A stretch of 64,000 bases of DNA from Aquimarina mycalae (GTDB taxonomy: Bacteria > Bacteroidota > Bacteroidia > Flavobacteriales > Flavobacteriaceae). Where the stretch lies: positions 124,001-188,000 of the forward strand of contig NZ_JARYGY010000003.1 of assembly GCF_029906345.1 (NCBI RefSeq). Direction: 5' to 3'. A program made the position numbers and the translations under genes. The notes beneath the pieces were generated by a model, which saw only the letters and a program-made list of their open reading frames with translations, was not told the origin of the DNA and did no database searches. Below are positions 8,874 to 17,359 of this stretch, in pieces (position 1 is the stretch's first letter; the number at the start of each line of letters is the position of its first letter).

Positions 8874-9545
8874 TCAATAATATCTGATCGTATTAATCCA
8901 GTTCTCTACCATTGTATCAGATAACAGTTTACCGATAACTCTGTATTTTGAATATTTTAGCGGGTTTTCGGAATCTAAAACTTCAGACATTACACCTATT
9001 TCTGGTTTGTAATAACTTGCATGAATAAATCGTACCTTTTTATTTTTGACCACTATAAAGCCCGTATGATCATCTAATCCTACTAAATACAATCCATTAC
9101 CATGCTCTAAAAGAAAATTTTCGATCACAATAACTGGTTTGTTCGTGAAACGTGTTACTTGATCCACTGCTAATTTTTTAATAAATACTTCTGAAGCCGA
9201 TTGTGCCCATTTAAAACGAGGAATAGCAAACCCTAAATCTTCTAAGGTAGTCGTCACAAAATAGCCGCAAGCAATCTTACCTTTTCTAGGTATCGTAGTA
9301 TGCCCATTAAAATCCCAGGGAGTTTCATACCAATACTCAAAAATATCATCAACTAGTGTCTTGAAAAGATATTTTCTGGTTTCCTTAAGTATTGAATCTT
9401 TAGCTTCACTATTTGCAATAGTGTATGAGGTTTTAATTCTATTTCTTTCAGCAAGTATTTCTTGTAAAGTTACCGTATACTCCTTGTTTTGAGCATAATT
9501 TTGAGTTAACATTAAAACACTAAGAAATAGTAAAATTCTTTTCAT
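8874..9545 (-). CDS. Secreted protein with a possible papain/NlpC-like fold
   Basis: About 223 residues from the ATG at 9545; a TTG two codons upstream is a less likely start. The signal peptide MKRILLFLSVLMLTQNYAQ is followed by a soluble domain. A Cys in the segment GKIACGYFVTT, at the start of a helix, and a His in LDDHTGFIVV, at the start of a strand, are spaced like the Cys and His of NlpC/P60-type or transglutaminase-like cysteine hydrolases. A second His follows in VRFIHASY. This is a fold guess from motif spacing; I do not recognise the family. If correct, it would act on peptides or cell wall in the periplasm. Confidence 0.6.
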   Translation of the reverse strand: MKRILLFLSVLMLTQNYAQNKEYTVTLQEILAERNRIKTSYTIANSEAKDSILKETRKYLFKTLVDDIFEYWYETPWDFNGHTTIPRKGKIACGYFVTTTLEDLGFAIPRFKWAQSASEVFIKKLAVDQVTRFTNKPVIVIENFLLEHGNGLYLVGLDDHTGFIVVKNKKVRFIHASYYKPEIGVMSEVLDSENPLKYSKYRVIGKLLSDTMVENWINTIRYY

Positions 9546-9593
9546 AAACAATGTTCAATGAAACATTATATTTTTAGTAATCATAGAATGTTA

Positions 9594-10028
9594 TCAACTG
9601 GCTTTGGATTTTGAGGCATTATTCATTGCTCTCGCCCAGTCAATTGCATCAGATAAATTTTCAAAACCTTTGATTTTATTTTTCATAAAAAGTTTTTCTA
9701 TCAAAACATTCAATAAACCTCTTGGAGTATAACTAATGATTCCATACGCTTTCATTTTATAATCACTTTTATAAAACTTTAACCAATCACTTGGTTTTAC
9801 TGCATATGAGTGTACTCTATTTGTAATATAAATCACATTTTCTCCATTATGATCATATAGATTAGTAAGATCTTCTACTAAAAATTTAGCATGATCATCC
9901 CACGTAAAAACAATGTCTTCATTGATTTCACCGACTACAAACCCTTCAAACAAATAAAAATTACCAAAAGAGTAATTCAGCTCTTGTATTGCTTCTTGAT
10001 AAAAAGGGGAATTCTTAACATACTGCAT
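9594..10028 (-). CDS. Hypothetical cytoplasmic protein, STAS/SpoIIAA-like possible
   Basis: A 144-residue protein with no signal peptide or TM segment. It has alternating beta-strands and helices: the strands FYLFEGFVVGEI, NVIYITN and AYGIISY, with helices between and a C-terminal amphipathic helix (LSDAIDWARAMNN). This pattern resembles the small SpoIIAA-like/STAS folds found in many flavobacteria, but I cannot confirm the family. The start is the ATG at 10028. A perfect TAnnTTTG box (TACTTTTG) ends only four bases upstream, so the transcript would be nearly leaderless. Confidence 0.6.
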   Translation of the reverse strand: MQYVKNSPFYQEAIQELNYSFGNFYLFEGFVVGEINEDIVFTWDDHAKFLVEDLTNLYDHNGENVIYITNRVHSYAVKPSDWLKFYKSDYKMKAYGIISYTPRGLLNVLIEKLFMKNKIKGFENLSDAIDWARAMNNASKSKAS

Positions 10029-10032
10029 GCGG

Positions 10033-10040
10033 CAAAAGTA
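10033..10040 (-). promoter_or_regulatory. -7 box directly before a start codon
   Basis: On the minus strand, TACTTTTG matches the flavobacterial -7 consensus TAnnTTTG and is followed by CCGC and then the ATG at 10028. No good TTG -33 element is visible. Confidence 0.4.
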
Positions 10041-10154
10041 TTATAATTCAAATTGTAAATAAACATTTATTGTACTAAATATCTACAATTAATCGATAAA
10101 TTCATCATAGTATCGATTAATTACTTGAATTGATTATTCCTATGATAAAATACG

Positions 10155-10188
10155 AAAAAAACCGCTCTTATTAAGAGCGGTTGTATTT
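10155..10188 (-). terminator. Intrinsic terminator of the subtilase gene
   Basis: AACCGCTCTTA pairs perfectly with TAAGAGCGGTT, and on the minus strand a run of seven T follows. It begins 19 bases after the stop codon of the S8 peptidase gene. Confidence 0.88.
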
Positions 10189-10206
10189 TCATCAAAAATA
10201 AAAGAA

Positions 10207-12816
10207 TTAGTTTTTAATCAGTTTCATCGTTTTTGTACTACCATCAGCAGTAATAATTTTCACAAAATAAATGCCTTTATAACCATCTAGCTCAAAAGAA
10301 AATTGATCCGTTTTATCTTGATGATCAGCATAAATTACTTCTCCCATCATATTACGAATTACAATACCTACATTGGTATATATATCATTCAATTTTACCG
10401 AAACTGCTCCTTGAGATGGGTTTGGATACACGCTAAAATCAATAGTTTTTATGGTTTTTGGTAATACTTCTCTTTGATCAGTTCCTTTACCATCAAAATT
10501 ACCGATCATGAATTCTTCTCCACCTGTAGGTTGAAATTCTTCGTCAGTTTGGATTATATTATAATTTAAATATGTCCCTCTTTTCATTTCTACCTCTGGC
10601 TTTACCAATAACTGTAAACTAAATGTTTCATAAGGCTCTGCTCTAAGCTGATATATCTGTGCCTTGGGCTCATATACTCTATATACATTCCTGTCGACTC
10701 GTTTGATACCTTCCATCTTGGCTTCTGCCATAATCTCATTAAGCTTTTCATCTGGGATAATATAGAATGCTCCTAGTTTTTCAAAAGGAATTCCAGTTTT
10801 GTTTTCTGTCACTACCAATGAAAGATTAATAGTTCTGGATCTCTTATCTACATTTCTAATAAAAACGTATGGAGGTGAATTATTAAATGCATTAACATCG
10901 TAAACACTAATATTTTTCCAAGCAATATTATTATTGTTTTTAGTATTATTCCAAACAGATGTCCCTTCTATTCCGATAGGATCTGTAGCAGATTCAATAC
11001 GAGCTAACAAACAAAAATGATGAATATCATTAGTAAAATCGGCTGGATTAGGTGGATACCAAGGAATTTTCACTATAACTTCATTATCTGGCGAGGTAGG
11101 AATAGGTACATCTCCAATAAAATCTCCATGCAGAATATTATTAGGCCCAACCATTTGGTAGTAATTATTCCAATGAATTGGCCAAGATAAACCAGTAGAA
11201 GCTTTACTAAAATATAATTTTAATGTTCCATCATCAAGATTTGAACAATCTTTTCTATTTATTCGTACATAAATCCAATTGGGACTTAGTAATTTATATT
11301 CAGGGTTTTGATGGGTTAAAACTCCATCATCATTGTTACGTACCCATATATCTGGGCTTGTATACATGGTTCCAGAAGATGGTTCTGTTCCATCATCAGC
11401 CAATGTATCTCTTATGTAAATGTCTGCCGTATTTACAGCTATTAATGCCTGATTAGCATTAAGTCTTCCATACCCTAACTCCTGTGAATGTCCAGGTTGT
11501 GTAGCATCCCAATTATAATTATAACCTCCTACTTTGTCTGCTGTACATTTTAAAATATCCTCTATTTCCTGATTACTCAGCGAAGGGTTTACAGAAAGCA
11601 TTAAAGCTGCCGTTGCAGAAACTGCTGGCGCTGCAAAAGAAGTACCATCACTATTCGCGTAGGTATTTCCTATTTGAGTACTTCTTATACCAACACCAGG
11701 AGCAGCCAGATCCAAATTACTACCAAATTGAGAAAAACCAGCTTTAGCATCTGCTGCCGTTGTAGCTCCTACAGAAAATACATTGACATTAGATGCTGGA
11801 TAAGAAATGGATCCTGCTCCAGAATTACCAGCTGCACTTACAATAAAAACACCATTATTATATGCGTTTTGTAAGGCTGTATTTATTGCTACGCTACTTC
11901 CTACACTTAAACTAAACTGAATAACATCAGCACCATTATCCATAGCATAGATAATAGCATCGTCGATAATTGCACCATTAGGAGCGTTATCTCCTACTCC
12001 TTCGAGCATCATTCTACAACCTACCGCATTATTACCACCAGCAATTCCAGATATACCAGTATTATTATTTGTTTTGGCACCTACAATTCCAGCCACATGG
12101 GTTCCATGCCAAAAAGGACCTCTGGAATCATTATCTCCATTATGAAAGTCCCAACCTTTCCAATCATCTATAAAACCATTTCCGTCATCATCGATTCCGT
12201 TTCCTGTAGTTGGATCATTGGGATTGGCCCAAGCATCTTCTCCTGGATTAAGATATACGTTCTGATATCCATCTGTTCCTAAACCAATATCTTCATGAGT
12301 CCAATCAGTACCACTATCAAGTATTGCCACAATCACATTACTATTACCAGTACTGATATCCCAAGCATCTTCTGCATCAATATCCGCATCACTAACTTGT
12401 TCTAATCCCCATTGAATACCAAATTGAGGATCATTTGGCGTAAGGATGTACGTTCCCATTGTATTGGTAAAGATTTGTTCCGCATCTACTTCCTTAGTCA
12501 TTCGCTCATAAGATGAAAGGATTTTACTTTTGGTGGTAATCTTAAAATCATAAAAACCTAATCGATTACTTCTCATAAGTTTCATTCCGTATTGGTATTC
12601 CAGTTTACGAATTTCCTCTTTACTTGGTGGTTTGTTAAATTGAATAGTAATCTCATCGCTGAGTGTAAACTTTTGTCCAGTTTGTTGGTCAATCATTTTC
12701 CAACCATCTTTATCTTCTAAAAATTGTTGTTGGTTAATGGTCTTTGTTTTTTGAGACCACATTACAGTAGTGAATAATAGCATTACACACCACATCATAG
12801 TTGTTGTTGATTTCAT
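10207..12816 (-). CDS. Secreted S8 subtilisin-like serine protease with T9SS sorting domain
   Basis: An 869-residue exported protease. It comprises a signal peptide (about 1-22), an N-terminal propeptide-like region to about 125, and a peptidase S8 domain at about 150-460. The catalytic triad is D167 (AILDSGT), H237 (HGTHVAG) and S393 (GTSFAAP), with oxyanion Asn331 (AAGNSG). A DDDGNGFIDDWKG insertion before the His is common in bacterial S8 proteins and may bind calcium. A beta-rich linker follows, then a type A T9SS C-terminal sorting domain from about 795 (FSVYPNPSQGAVSV, ending TMKLIKN). It should be exported by Sec and then T9SS, and attached to the surface or released. A strong terminator follows the gene, and the region upstream carries three evenly spaced palindromes. 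Confidence 0.95.
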   Translation of the reverse strand: MKSTTTMMWCVMLLFTTVMWSQKTKTINQQQFLEDKDGWKMIDQQTGQKFTLSDEITIQFNKPPSKEEIRKLEYQYGMKLMRSNRLGFYDFKITTKSKILSSYERMTKEVDAEQIFTNTMGTYILTPNDPQFGIQWGLEQVSDADIDAEDAWDISTGNSNVIVAILDSGTDWTHEDIGLGTDGYQNVYLNPGEDAWANPNDPTTGNGIDDDGNGFIDDWKGWDFHNGDNDSRGPFWHGTHVAGIVGAKTNNNTGISGIAGGNNAVGCRMMLEGVGDNAPNGAIIDDAIIYAMDNGADVIQFSLSVGSSVAINTALQNAYNNGVFIVSAAGNSGAGSISYPASNVNVFSVGATTAADAKAGFSQFGSNLDLAAPGVGIRSTQIGNTYANSDGTSFAAPAVSATAALMLSVNPSLSNQEIEDILKCTADKVGGYNYNWDATQPGHSQELGYGRLNANQALIAVNTADIYIRDTLADDGTEPSSGTMYTSPDIWVRNNDDGVLTHQNPEYKLLSPNWIYVRINRKDCSNLDDGTLKLYFSKASTGLSWPIHWNNYYQMVGPNNILHGDFIGDVPIPTSPDNEVIVKIPWYPPNPADFTNDIHHFCLLARIESATDPIGIEGTSVWNNTKNNNNIAWKNISVYDVNAFNNSPPYVFIRNVDKRSRTINLSLVVTENKTGIPFEKLGAFYIIPDEKLNEIMAEAKMEGIKRVDRNVYRVYEPKAQIYQLRAEPYETFSLQLLVKPEVEMKRGTYLNYNIIQTDEEFQPTGGEEFMIGNFDGKGTDQREVLPKTIKTIDFSVYPNPSQGAVSVKLNDIYTNVGIVIRNMMGEVIYADHQDKTDQFSFELDGYKGIYFVKIITADGSTKTMKLIKN

Positions 12817-12877
12817 TTGTATAATATTTAAAAGTTGATGGATTAAACCTACATCAAAGAATGACAGCCATCAATAG

Positions 12878-12930
12878 GGGTTATACCCATTTTAAACAGG
12901 GATTTATCCCTTAATTCATAAGGTAAACCT
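12878..12930. promoter_or_regulatory. Three palindromes at about 21-bp spacing, candidate operator array
   Basis: GGGTTATACCC, GGGATTTATCCC and AGGTAAACCT have centres at about 12883, 12904.5 and 12925.5, two helical turns apart. They lie 60-115 bases upstream of the subtilase start and upstream of the lipoprotein gene on the other strand. The arms are related (GGG...CCC decaying to AGGT...ACCT), as expected for cooperative binding of a dimeric regulator to one DNA face. The protein is unknown. Confidence 0.4.
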
Positions 12931-12992
12931 GTAAGATTCTAAGCATTAAATAATATCAAGAACTTTTACTAACTATATCATGAGTATATACT

Positions 12993-13021
12993 AAAACACC
13001 CTGAATACAGGGTGTTTTTTT
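12993..13021 (+). terminator. Strong terminator without an annotated upstream gene
   Basis: AAACACCCTG, loop AATA and CAGGGTGTTT form a perfect 10-bp stem followed by a run of T. The nearest plus-strand gene upstream is cyclase 7759-8841, some 4 kb away, so this terminator either ends a small unannotated RNA or blocks read-through into the lipoprotein gene. Confidence 0.65.
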
Positions 13022-13035
13022 CACTGAAAAAGGTG

Positions 13036-13066
13036 TTGGGTATAGCTATGAGCTAATGCATCTTTG
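13036..13066 (+). promoter_or_regulatory. Flavobacterial-type promoter of the lipoprotein gene
   Basis: TTG at 13036 and CATCTTTG at 13059, separated by 20 bases, match the Bacteroidota -33 TTG / -7 TAnnTTTG pattern with one mismatch in the -7 box. The start codon follows about 50 bases downstream. Confidence 0.5.
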
Positions 13067-13116
13067 TACTGTTTAATAATCAAAACCAATCACTTTAATT
13101 AACACTTATAAAAACC

Positions 13117-13542
13117 ATGAAAAAAACAATTCTAAATTTCGTATTAATAATCGCTGTTCTATTTTCAGCTTCTTGCAAAAACGAAACTAAATCAGAAACG
13201 TCTGAGAATTCAAACAACACTGAGGAAGTTGCAAAAACTGAAGAGAAAAGTAATGATGATACATCTAAAACCACAGCATCTGAAGGTGTGCCTAGTTTTA
13301 GTGACCAAAAAGTACAAGATTATGTAAACTCATATGAAGCTTATATAGAAGAATATAAGAAAGTTGTAGAAAGTAAAGACATGACGGCTTTTGCGTCTTT
13401 AGGTCAAAAAGGGCAAGAACTAGGTACTAAAGCACAGGAAGTAATGGGGAACCTTTCTGGTGATGATGTAAAAAAACTAAATGATTATATGATGGCTAAG
13501 TCAGCAGAATTACAAGAGCTGTCTAAAAAGTTAATGCAATAA
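13117..13542 (+). CDS. Small lipoprotein, function unknown
   Basis: A 141-residue lipoprotein. The signal peptide ends in the lipobox FSASC (Cys20), and a Ser/Glu/Lys-rich linker of about 40 residues follows. The C-terminal helical domain of about 80 residues (SYEAYIEEYKKVVESKD, later LQELSKKL) is probably a two- or three-helix bundle. Residues after the Cys are KNE, giving no clear surface-export signal. No family is recognised. It has its own promoter and a strong terminator, so it forms a single-gene unit. Confidence 0.75.
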   Translation: MKKTILNFVLIIAVLFSASCKNETKSETSENSNNTEEVAKTEEKSNDDTSKTTASEGVPSFSDQKVQDYVNSYEAYIEEYKKVVESKDMTAFASLGQKGQELGTKAQEVMGNLSGDDVKKLNDYMMAKSAELQELSKKLMQ

Positions 13543-13594
13543 TTATTTAGAACTAATTAAGTTTAGTTATCATTAATTGATGGGGGTTATTTAG

Positions 13595-13627
13595 AAAACC
13601 TCATTTGTTTACACAAATGAGGTTTTT
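13595..13627 (+). terminator. Bidirectional intrinsic terminator
   Basis: AAACCTCATTTGT pairs perfectly with ACAAATGAGGTTT around a short loop, with T/A runs on both sides. It lies between two convergent genes (13542 plus and 13653 minus) and can serve both. Confidence 0.88.
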
Positions 13628-13652
13628 GTATTATTTATGATATGTAATCTAA

Positions 13653-14048
13653 TTAAAAAAGTTTACGATACTGCTGAGCACAACCTTCTATGCATAGAAA
13701 ATACAAGAACAAGCTCCCTTCTTTAATCTCATAATTAATTGTTACAGGATTTTCACAGCTGACATTTATTTCATTTTCATCTACATCATAATTTTCTGTA
13801 CTATTTCCTTCTGATGGAATAGTTAAAGCGCATAGATCACCATTAGATACTTTAAGAACTCCGTCTGCAAGAAATTCTAACTCCATATCGCTATTTATTG
13901 GTTGAAATGTTCCACTACCATCTCCTGGATCAACTAGTTGCGCTACCAACCTCCATTTCCCCAGTAAATCGGGATTCACAACATCATCATTGTTGCAAGA
14001 GAAAACACATAAAAGGAATACCGAAAATAAAAGCACGTATTTTTTCAT
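13653..14048 (-). CDS. Lipocalin-like lipoprotein
   Basis: About 131 residues from the ATG at 14048, which places the signal peptide and lipobox (VFSC) at the N-terminus; the frame stays open upstream but that extension is not signal-like. After the Cys comes NNDDVVNPDLLGKWRL, the start of a lipocalin-like beta-barrel domain common in Bacteroidota lipoproteins. Four further Cys residues (DLCAL, VSCEN, FLCIEGC) could form disulfides. Location is probably the outer-membrane periplasmic face. The ligand is unknown. Confidence 0.72.
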   Translation of the reverse strand: MKKYVLLFSVFLLCVFSCNNDDVVNPDLLGKWRLVAQLVDPGDGSGTFQPINSDMELEFLADGVLKVSNGDLCALTIPSEGNSTENYDVDENEINVSCENPVTINYEIKEGSLFLYFLCIEGCAQQYRKLF

Positions 14049-14136
14049 AAGTAAAGTGTATACTTGATAGATACCAATTTTCAAATATGGTTGCTTTACA
14101 ATACAAATATTAACAATGAACTGGGATCATTCTTTT

Positions 14137-14544
14137 CTATCTATCTTTTACTCTGTATACAAATTTTAATCCGCTCCAGTCTTCATCAATAGCAGCAACC
14201 TTTACATCCACTAGTCCTATTTTGATTAGACATTCCCTAACAGGTTCTCTTTTCAAATCTGTTGATATTTTAGAACTTCCCTTTGGCCAACTTACCCATA
14301 ACATACCTGCCTTCTTTAATGCTAGTTTATATTTCGATGCTGTATTTTGTAACTCTTCATAGGTGGTACAAAAAATATGAATAAAATCAGCTTGTTCTGA
14401 TTCGATAGAATTCAATTCCACAATCTTCGGTAAATCAGCAAAAAGATCTAAATAATAATCAGGTCGATTATAAAAAAGACATTTAAACTCTTTTTTTATT
14501 CCTAATTTTTTGGCTAGTGGTGTTCCAGAATATCCTGCTGGCAT
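14137..14544 (-). CDS. DUF3052 family protein
   Basis: A 135-residue cytoplasmic protein. It opens with MPAGYSGTPLAKKLGIKK, the typical DUF3052 start, and contains the conserved segment MLWVSWPKGSSK and the C-terminal GLVDVKVAAIDEDWSGLKF stretch. The family is widespread, and in actinobacteria one member binds the PII/ribosome context, but no general function is established. Monocistronic, divergent from gcvT. Confidence 0.85.
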   Translation of the reverse strand: MPAGYSGTPLAKKLGIKKEFKCLFYNRPDYYLDLFADLPKIVELNSIESEQADFIHIFCTTYEELQNTASKYKLALKKAGMLWVSWPKGSSKISTDLKREPVRECLIKIGLVDVKVAAIDEDWSGLKFVYRVKDR

Positions 14545-14674
14545 CTTGTAGTTTATTAATAGTGTTATTGTATAAAGTTATTAAAAAACATCAAAAATCT
14601 AATAGTATATTATCATATCAATAATTATAACCTCTTGGATTCTAAAAAAGTTGATAATTTATCATACAAAAGCA

Positions 14675-14705
14675 TTGTTTGTCAACACAAAGTTTTTTAC
14701 TTTCG
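14675..14705 (+). promoter_or_regulatory. Candidate gcvT promoter
   Basis: TTG at 14675 and TACTTTCG at 14698, 20 bases apart, resemble the flavobacterial TTG/TAnnTTTG promoter with one mismatch. It is about 40 bases upstream of the gcvT start codon. Confidence 0.45.
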
Positions 14706-14744
14706 GCATCAATTTGATACTTAATTTTACAAATTCATCTCATT

Positions 14745-15827
14745 ATGAAAAACACTGCATTAACAGAGACTCATACTGCTTTAGGAGCTAAAATCGTTCC
14801 GTTTGCTGGATATAATATGCCTGTATCCTATGAAGGAGTAAATATAGAACACGAAACGGTTCGTAACGGAGTCGGAGTTTTTGATGTTTCACATATGGGC
14901 GAGTTCTTGATTACGGGTCCAAATGCTTTGGATTTAATTCAAAAAGTGACTTCTAACGATGCTTCTAAACTTGTAGATGGTAAAGCACAATATAGTTGTT
15001 TACCTAACGACAAAGGTGGTGTTGTAGACGACCTGATTGTGTACAAAATTAAAGATGAAAAATATCTATTAGTGGTAAATGCTTCTAACATACAAAAAGA
15101 CTGGGATTGGATTAGTAGTCATAATACTATGAATGCAGAAATGCGTGATCTTTCTGAAGATTATTCTTTATTAGCAATTCAAGGTCCTAAAGCTGCTGAA
15201 GCTATGCAATCTCTTACCTCTGTGGATTTAGAAGCGATGAAATTCTATACATTCGAGGTTTCGGATTTTGCTGGAATTGAACATGTAATTATCTCTGCAA
15301 CTGGTTATACTGGAAGTGGTGGTTTCGAAATTTATTGTAAAAACTCTGAAGTTCAACAAGTTTGGGATCGTGTATTAGAAGCTGGTAATGATTATGGTAT
15401 AAAGCCAATTGGTTTAGCTGCCAGAGATACTTTGCGATTAGAAATGGGATATTGTTTATACGGTAATGATATCAATGATGAAACCTCTCCTATTGAAGCT
15501 GGTTTGGGATGGATCACCAAATTCTCTAAAGATTTTGTAAATGCAGAAGCTTTAGCAAAAGAAAAAGAACGTGGAGCAACACGTAAACTCGTAGGTTTCG
15601 AACTTGATGAAAGAGGAATTCCTCGTCAGGGTTATGATATAGTTGATGGAAATGGTAATACGATCGGAATCGTAACCTCTGGTACCATGTCGCCATCTTT
15701 AGGAAAAGGAATTGGATTAGGGTACGTACCTACTGTTTTTGCTACACCAGGAAGTAAAATCAATATCCAAGTACGTAAAAAAGCTATTCCTGCGACTGTG
15801 GTAAAATTACCTTTTTATAAAGGATAG
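14745..15827 (+). CDS. gcvT: Glycine cleavage system aminomethyltransferase (T protein)
   Basis: A 360-residue cytoplasmic enzyme that takes the aminomethyl group from lipoyl-H protein and gives 5,10-methylenetetrahydrofolate plus ammonia. It carries the GcvT signature segments [21 protein letters not shown] and [14 protein letters not shown], where the last includes the folate-binding Glu/Asp region, and the C-terminal GCV_T_C domain ([15 protein letters not shown]). Length is normal for the family. No gcvH or gcvP is in the window, so the system genes are dispersed, as is common in flavobacteria. A terminator follows directly. Confidence 0.96.
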   Translation: MKNTALTETHTALGAKIVPFAGYNMPVSYEGVNIEHETVRNGVGVFDVSHMGEFLITGPNALDLIQKVTSNDASKLVDGKAQYSCLPNDKGGVVDDLIVYKIKDEKYLLVVNASNIQKDWDWISSHNTMNAEMRDLSEDYSLLAIQGPKAAEAMQSLTSVDLEAMKFYTFEVSDFAGIEHVIISATGYTGSGGFEIYCKNSEVQQVWDRVLEAGNDYGIKPIGLAARDTLRLEMGYCLYGNDINDETSPIEAGLGWITKFSKDFVNAEALAKEKERGATRKLVGFELDERGIPRQGYDIVDGNGNTIGIVTSGTMSPSLGKGIGLGYVPTVFATPGSKINIQVRKKAIPATVVKLPFYKG

Positions 15828-15857
15828 TTATATTTTATAACAATAATAAAGCTTAAG

Positions 15858-15907
15858 TTAAGTTTCAGGATTACGTAATTTTGTAATCTTCGAAACTTAA
15901 TTTTTTT
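15858..15907 (+). terminator. Intrinsic terminator after gcvT
   Basis: TTAAGTTTC pairs with GAAACTTAA, with an inner GATTAC/GTAATC stem, followed by seven T. It ends only about 15 bases before the next gene's GTG start, so that gene probably depends on a promoter inside or after the hairpin, or on read-through. Confidence 0.85.
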
Positions 15908-15921
15908 AGAGCAATATAATA

Positions 15922-16737
15922 GTGAAAAAAATTCTGATCATTGGCGCTAGTGGTTTTATAGGAAACGCTCTTTATAAAGAGCTAAATTCCTATTTTGATA
16001 CCTATGGAACATATCATAGCGATAACGTTTTTTACGAGAAAAATCAGAAATTTTTTCAATATGATATGGAGTTAGAGGATATCTCTATATTATTAGATAA
16101 CCTGAAGCCCACAATTATTGTTTCTGCTGTAAGAGGTAATTTTAATGCCCAATTAGATGCACATCAACGAATTATACAATGGATTCAAAAACATCGTTGT
16201 AAACTTATATTTTTATCTAGTGCCAACGTTTTTGATACATTTAGTAACTACCCTTCTTACGAATATGACAAAACATTAAGTCATAGTGTTTTTGGAAGAT
16301 TAAAAATTAAGATTGAAAACGCATTAATGCGTTTACCTACTCATAAATATGTGATCGCCAGAGTGCCAATGATATTTGGATCAAGCACTCCTAGAGTCCA
16401 AGAATTAAAAACTTTGTGTGATTTAAAGGCTCCCATAGAAGTTTTTCCTAATGTAATCATTAATGCTACATCTATTTCTAAACTAACACAACAGCTGCAT
16501 TATATTATAAATCGAAGCAAAAAAGGAGTCTTTCATTTGGGTAGTACAGATTTGATATACCATCTCGATCTGATCACAGAAATATGTGATATGCTACAGT
16601 TAGAAGATCCAACTTTTAAGCAGGTTTTTGATTCTAATAACGATCGATACCTAGCTGTATTACCTAAAGACAACCTTTTACCAAAGAACCTACAGATTAC
16701 TACAAAACAAGTGATTGATTCTGTTGTAATTAAATGA
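15922..16737 (+). CDS. NAD(P)-binding SDR, dTDP-4-dehydrorhamnose-reductase-like
   Basis: A 271-residue protein beginning at GTG 15922; no ATG fits the N-terminal Rossmann motif GASGFIGNALY at about residues 8-18. It is an extended-type SDR resembling RmlD/sugar-nucleotide reductases, with the segment SSANVFD where family members have the catalytic Ser region and a Y-x3-K-like SYEYDKTLSHS next to it. No other nucleotide-sugar genes are adjacent, so the substrate is unknown. It stands immediately after the gcvT terminator. Confidence 0.72.
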   Translation: MKKILIIGASGFIGNALYKELNSYFDTYGTYHSDNVFYEKNQKFFQYDMELEDISILLDNLKPTIIVSAVRGNFNAQLDAHQRIIQWIQKHRCKLIFLSSANVFDTFSNYPSYEYDKTLSHSVFGRLKIKIENALMRLPTHKYVIARVPMIFGSSTPRVQELKTLCDLKAPIEVFPNVIINATSISKLTQQLHYIINRSKKGVFHLGSTDLIYHLDLITEICDMLQLEDPTFKQVFDSNNDRYLAVLPKDNLLPKNLQITTKQVIDSVVIK

Positions 16738-16784
16738 TTCTTAATGAAATTATAATTACCTATTAAGAAATCATATTTCGTGCT

Positions 16785-16792
16785 TATCTTTG
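16785..16792 (+). promoter_or_regulatory. -7 box immediately before a start codon
   Basis: TATCTTTG is a perfect TAnnTTTG match, only four bases before the ATG at 16797. If active, it gives a transcript starting at or next to the start codon. Confidence 0.4.
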
Positions 16793-16796
16793 TACT

Positions 16797-17216
16797 ATGA
16801 ATATTGAAGGTAAAAAAATTGTGTTATTCGATGGTGTCTGTAACCTATGTAACGGAGCAGTTAATTTTATCATAAGACATGATAAAAATGATGTATTCAG
16901 GTATGCATCTTTACAAAGTGATATCGGTCGCACATTAGCAGAAGAATTTAATATAGATACTTCTAAGTTAGATACAATACTCCTTATTGAACCTAAGAAA
17001 AATTACTATCATAAATCAACAGCTGCCTTGCATATTGCAAGGCAGCTGTCTGGTGGCTATCCCTTAATTTTTGTTTTCCTTATTCTTCCTAAATTCTTAA
17101 GAGATTCAGTGTATGATTTTATTGCCAAAAACAGATATAAATGGTTCGGCAAAAGAGAAAGTTGTGTTATCCCCACACCAAAACTTAAAGCTCTTTTTAT
17201 CGACCAAATAGGTTAA
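16797..17216 (+). CDS. DCC-family (DUF393) thiol oxidoreductase-like protein
   Basis: A 139-residue protein of the DCC1-like/DUF393 family. It opens with LFDGVCNLCNGAVNFI (about residues 10-25), the defining D-G-x-C-x-x-C motif that resembles a thioredoxin active site, followed by RYASLQSDIG and a C-terminal hydrophobic helix (YPLIFVFLILP). Family members are assumed to act as thiol-disulfide oxidoreductases, but substrates are unknown. Its stop codon overlaps by four bases with that of the convergent micro-gene at 17213-17359. Confidence 0.88.
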   Translation: MNIEGKKIVLFDGVCNLCNGAVNFIIRHDKNDVFRYASLQSDIGRTLAEEFNIDTSKLDTILLIEPKKNYYHKSTAALHIARQLSGGYPLIFVFLILPKFLRDSVYDFIAKNRYKWFGKRESCVIPTPKLKALFIDQIG

Positions 17217-17359
17217 GAAGTAATATTTAACTCTGGTTCTTCAACCACAATAACCTCTTTATCTATATCTTCTAACTTATCCATATTATCAATATGTACA
17301 AATCCTAAACAGAATATTGTAAAACATATTAACATTACTGGTAATAAAAATTGCTTCAT
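17213..17359 (-). CDS. Micro-peptide A, 48 aa, single-TM, paralogue of 17715-17894
   Basis: Short ORF from ATG 17359 to the stop at 17213. The product begins MKQFLLPVMLICFTIFCLGF, one hydrophobic helix, followed by VHIDNMDKLEDID and an acidic tail rich in Glu and Val. The next gene upstream on the same strand encodes a 59-residue protein with the same layout and the shared core LP..LI.F...CL..VHIDN..KL. Two independent ORFs with matching sequence in tandem argue strongly that both are translated. Function unknown; the helix could be a membrane anchor or a signal peptide. Its stop overlaps that of the convergent DCC gene by four bases. Confidence 0.7.
   Translation of the reverse strand: MKQFLLPVMLICFTIFCLGFVHIDNMDKLEDIDKEVIVVEEPELNITS

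Noticed and set aside
14545..14744. Possible glycine riboswitch before gcvT
   Set aside because: The region is AT-rich with no GC-containing conserved stems or paired aptamer layout; a promoter is a better fit.
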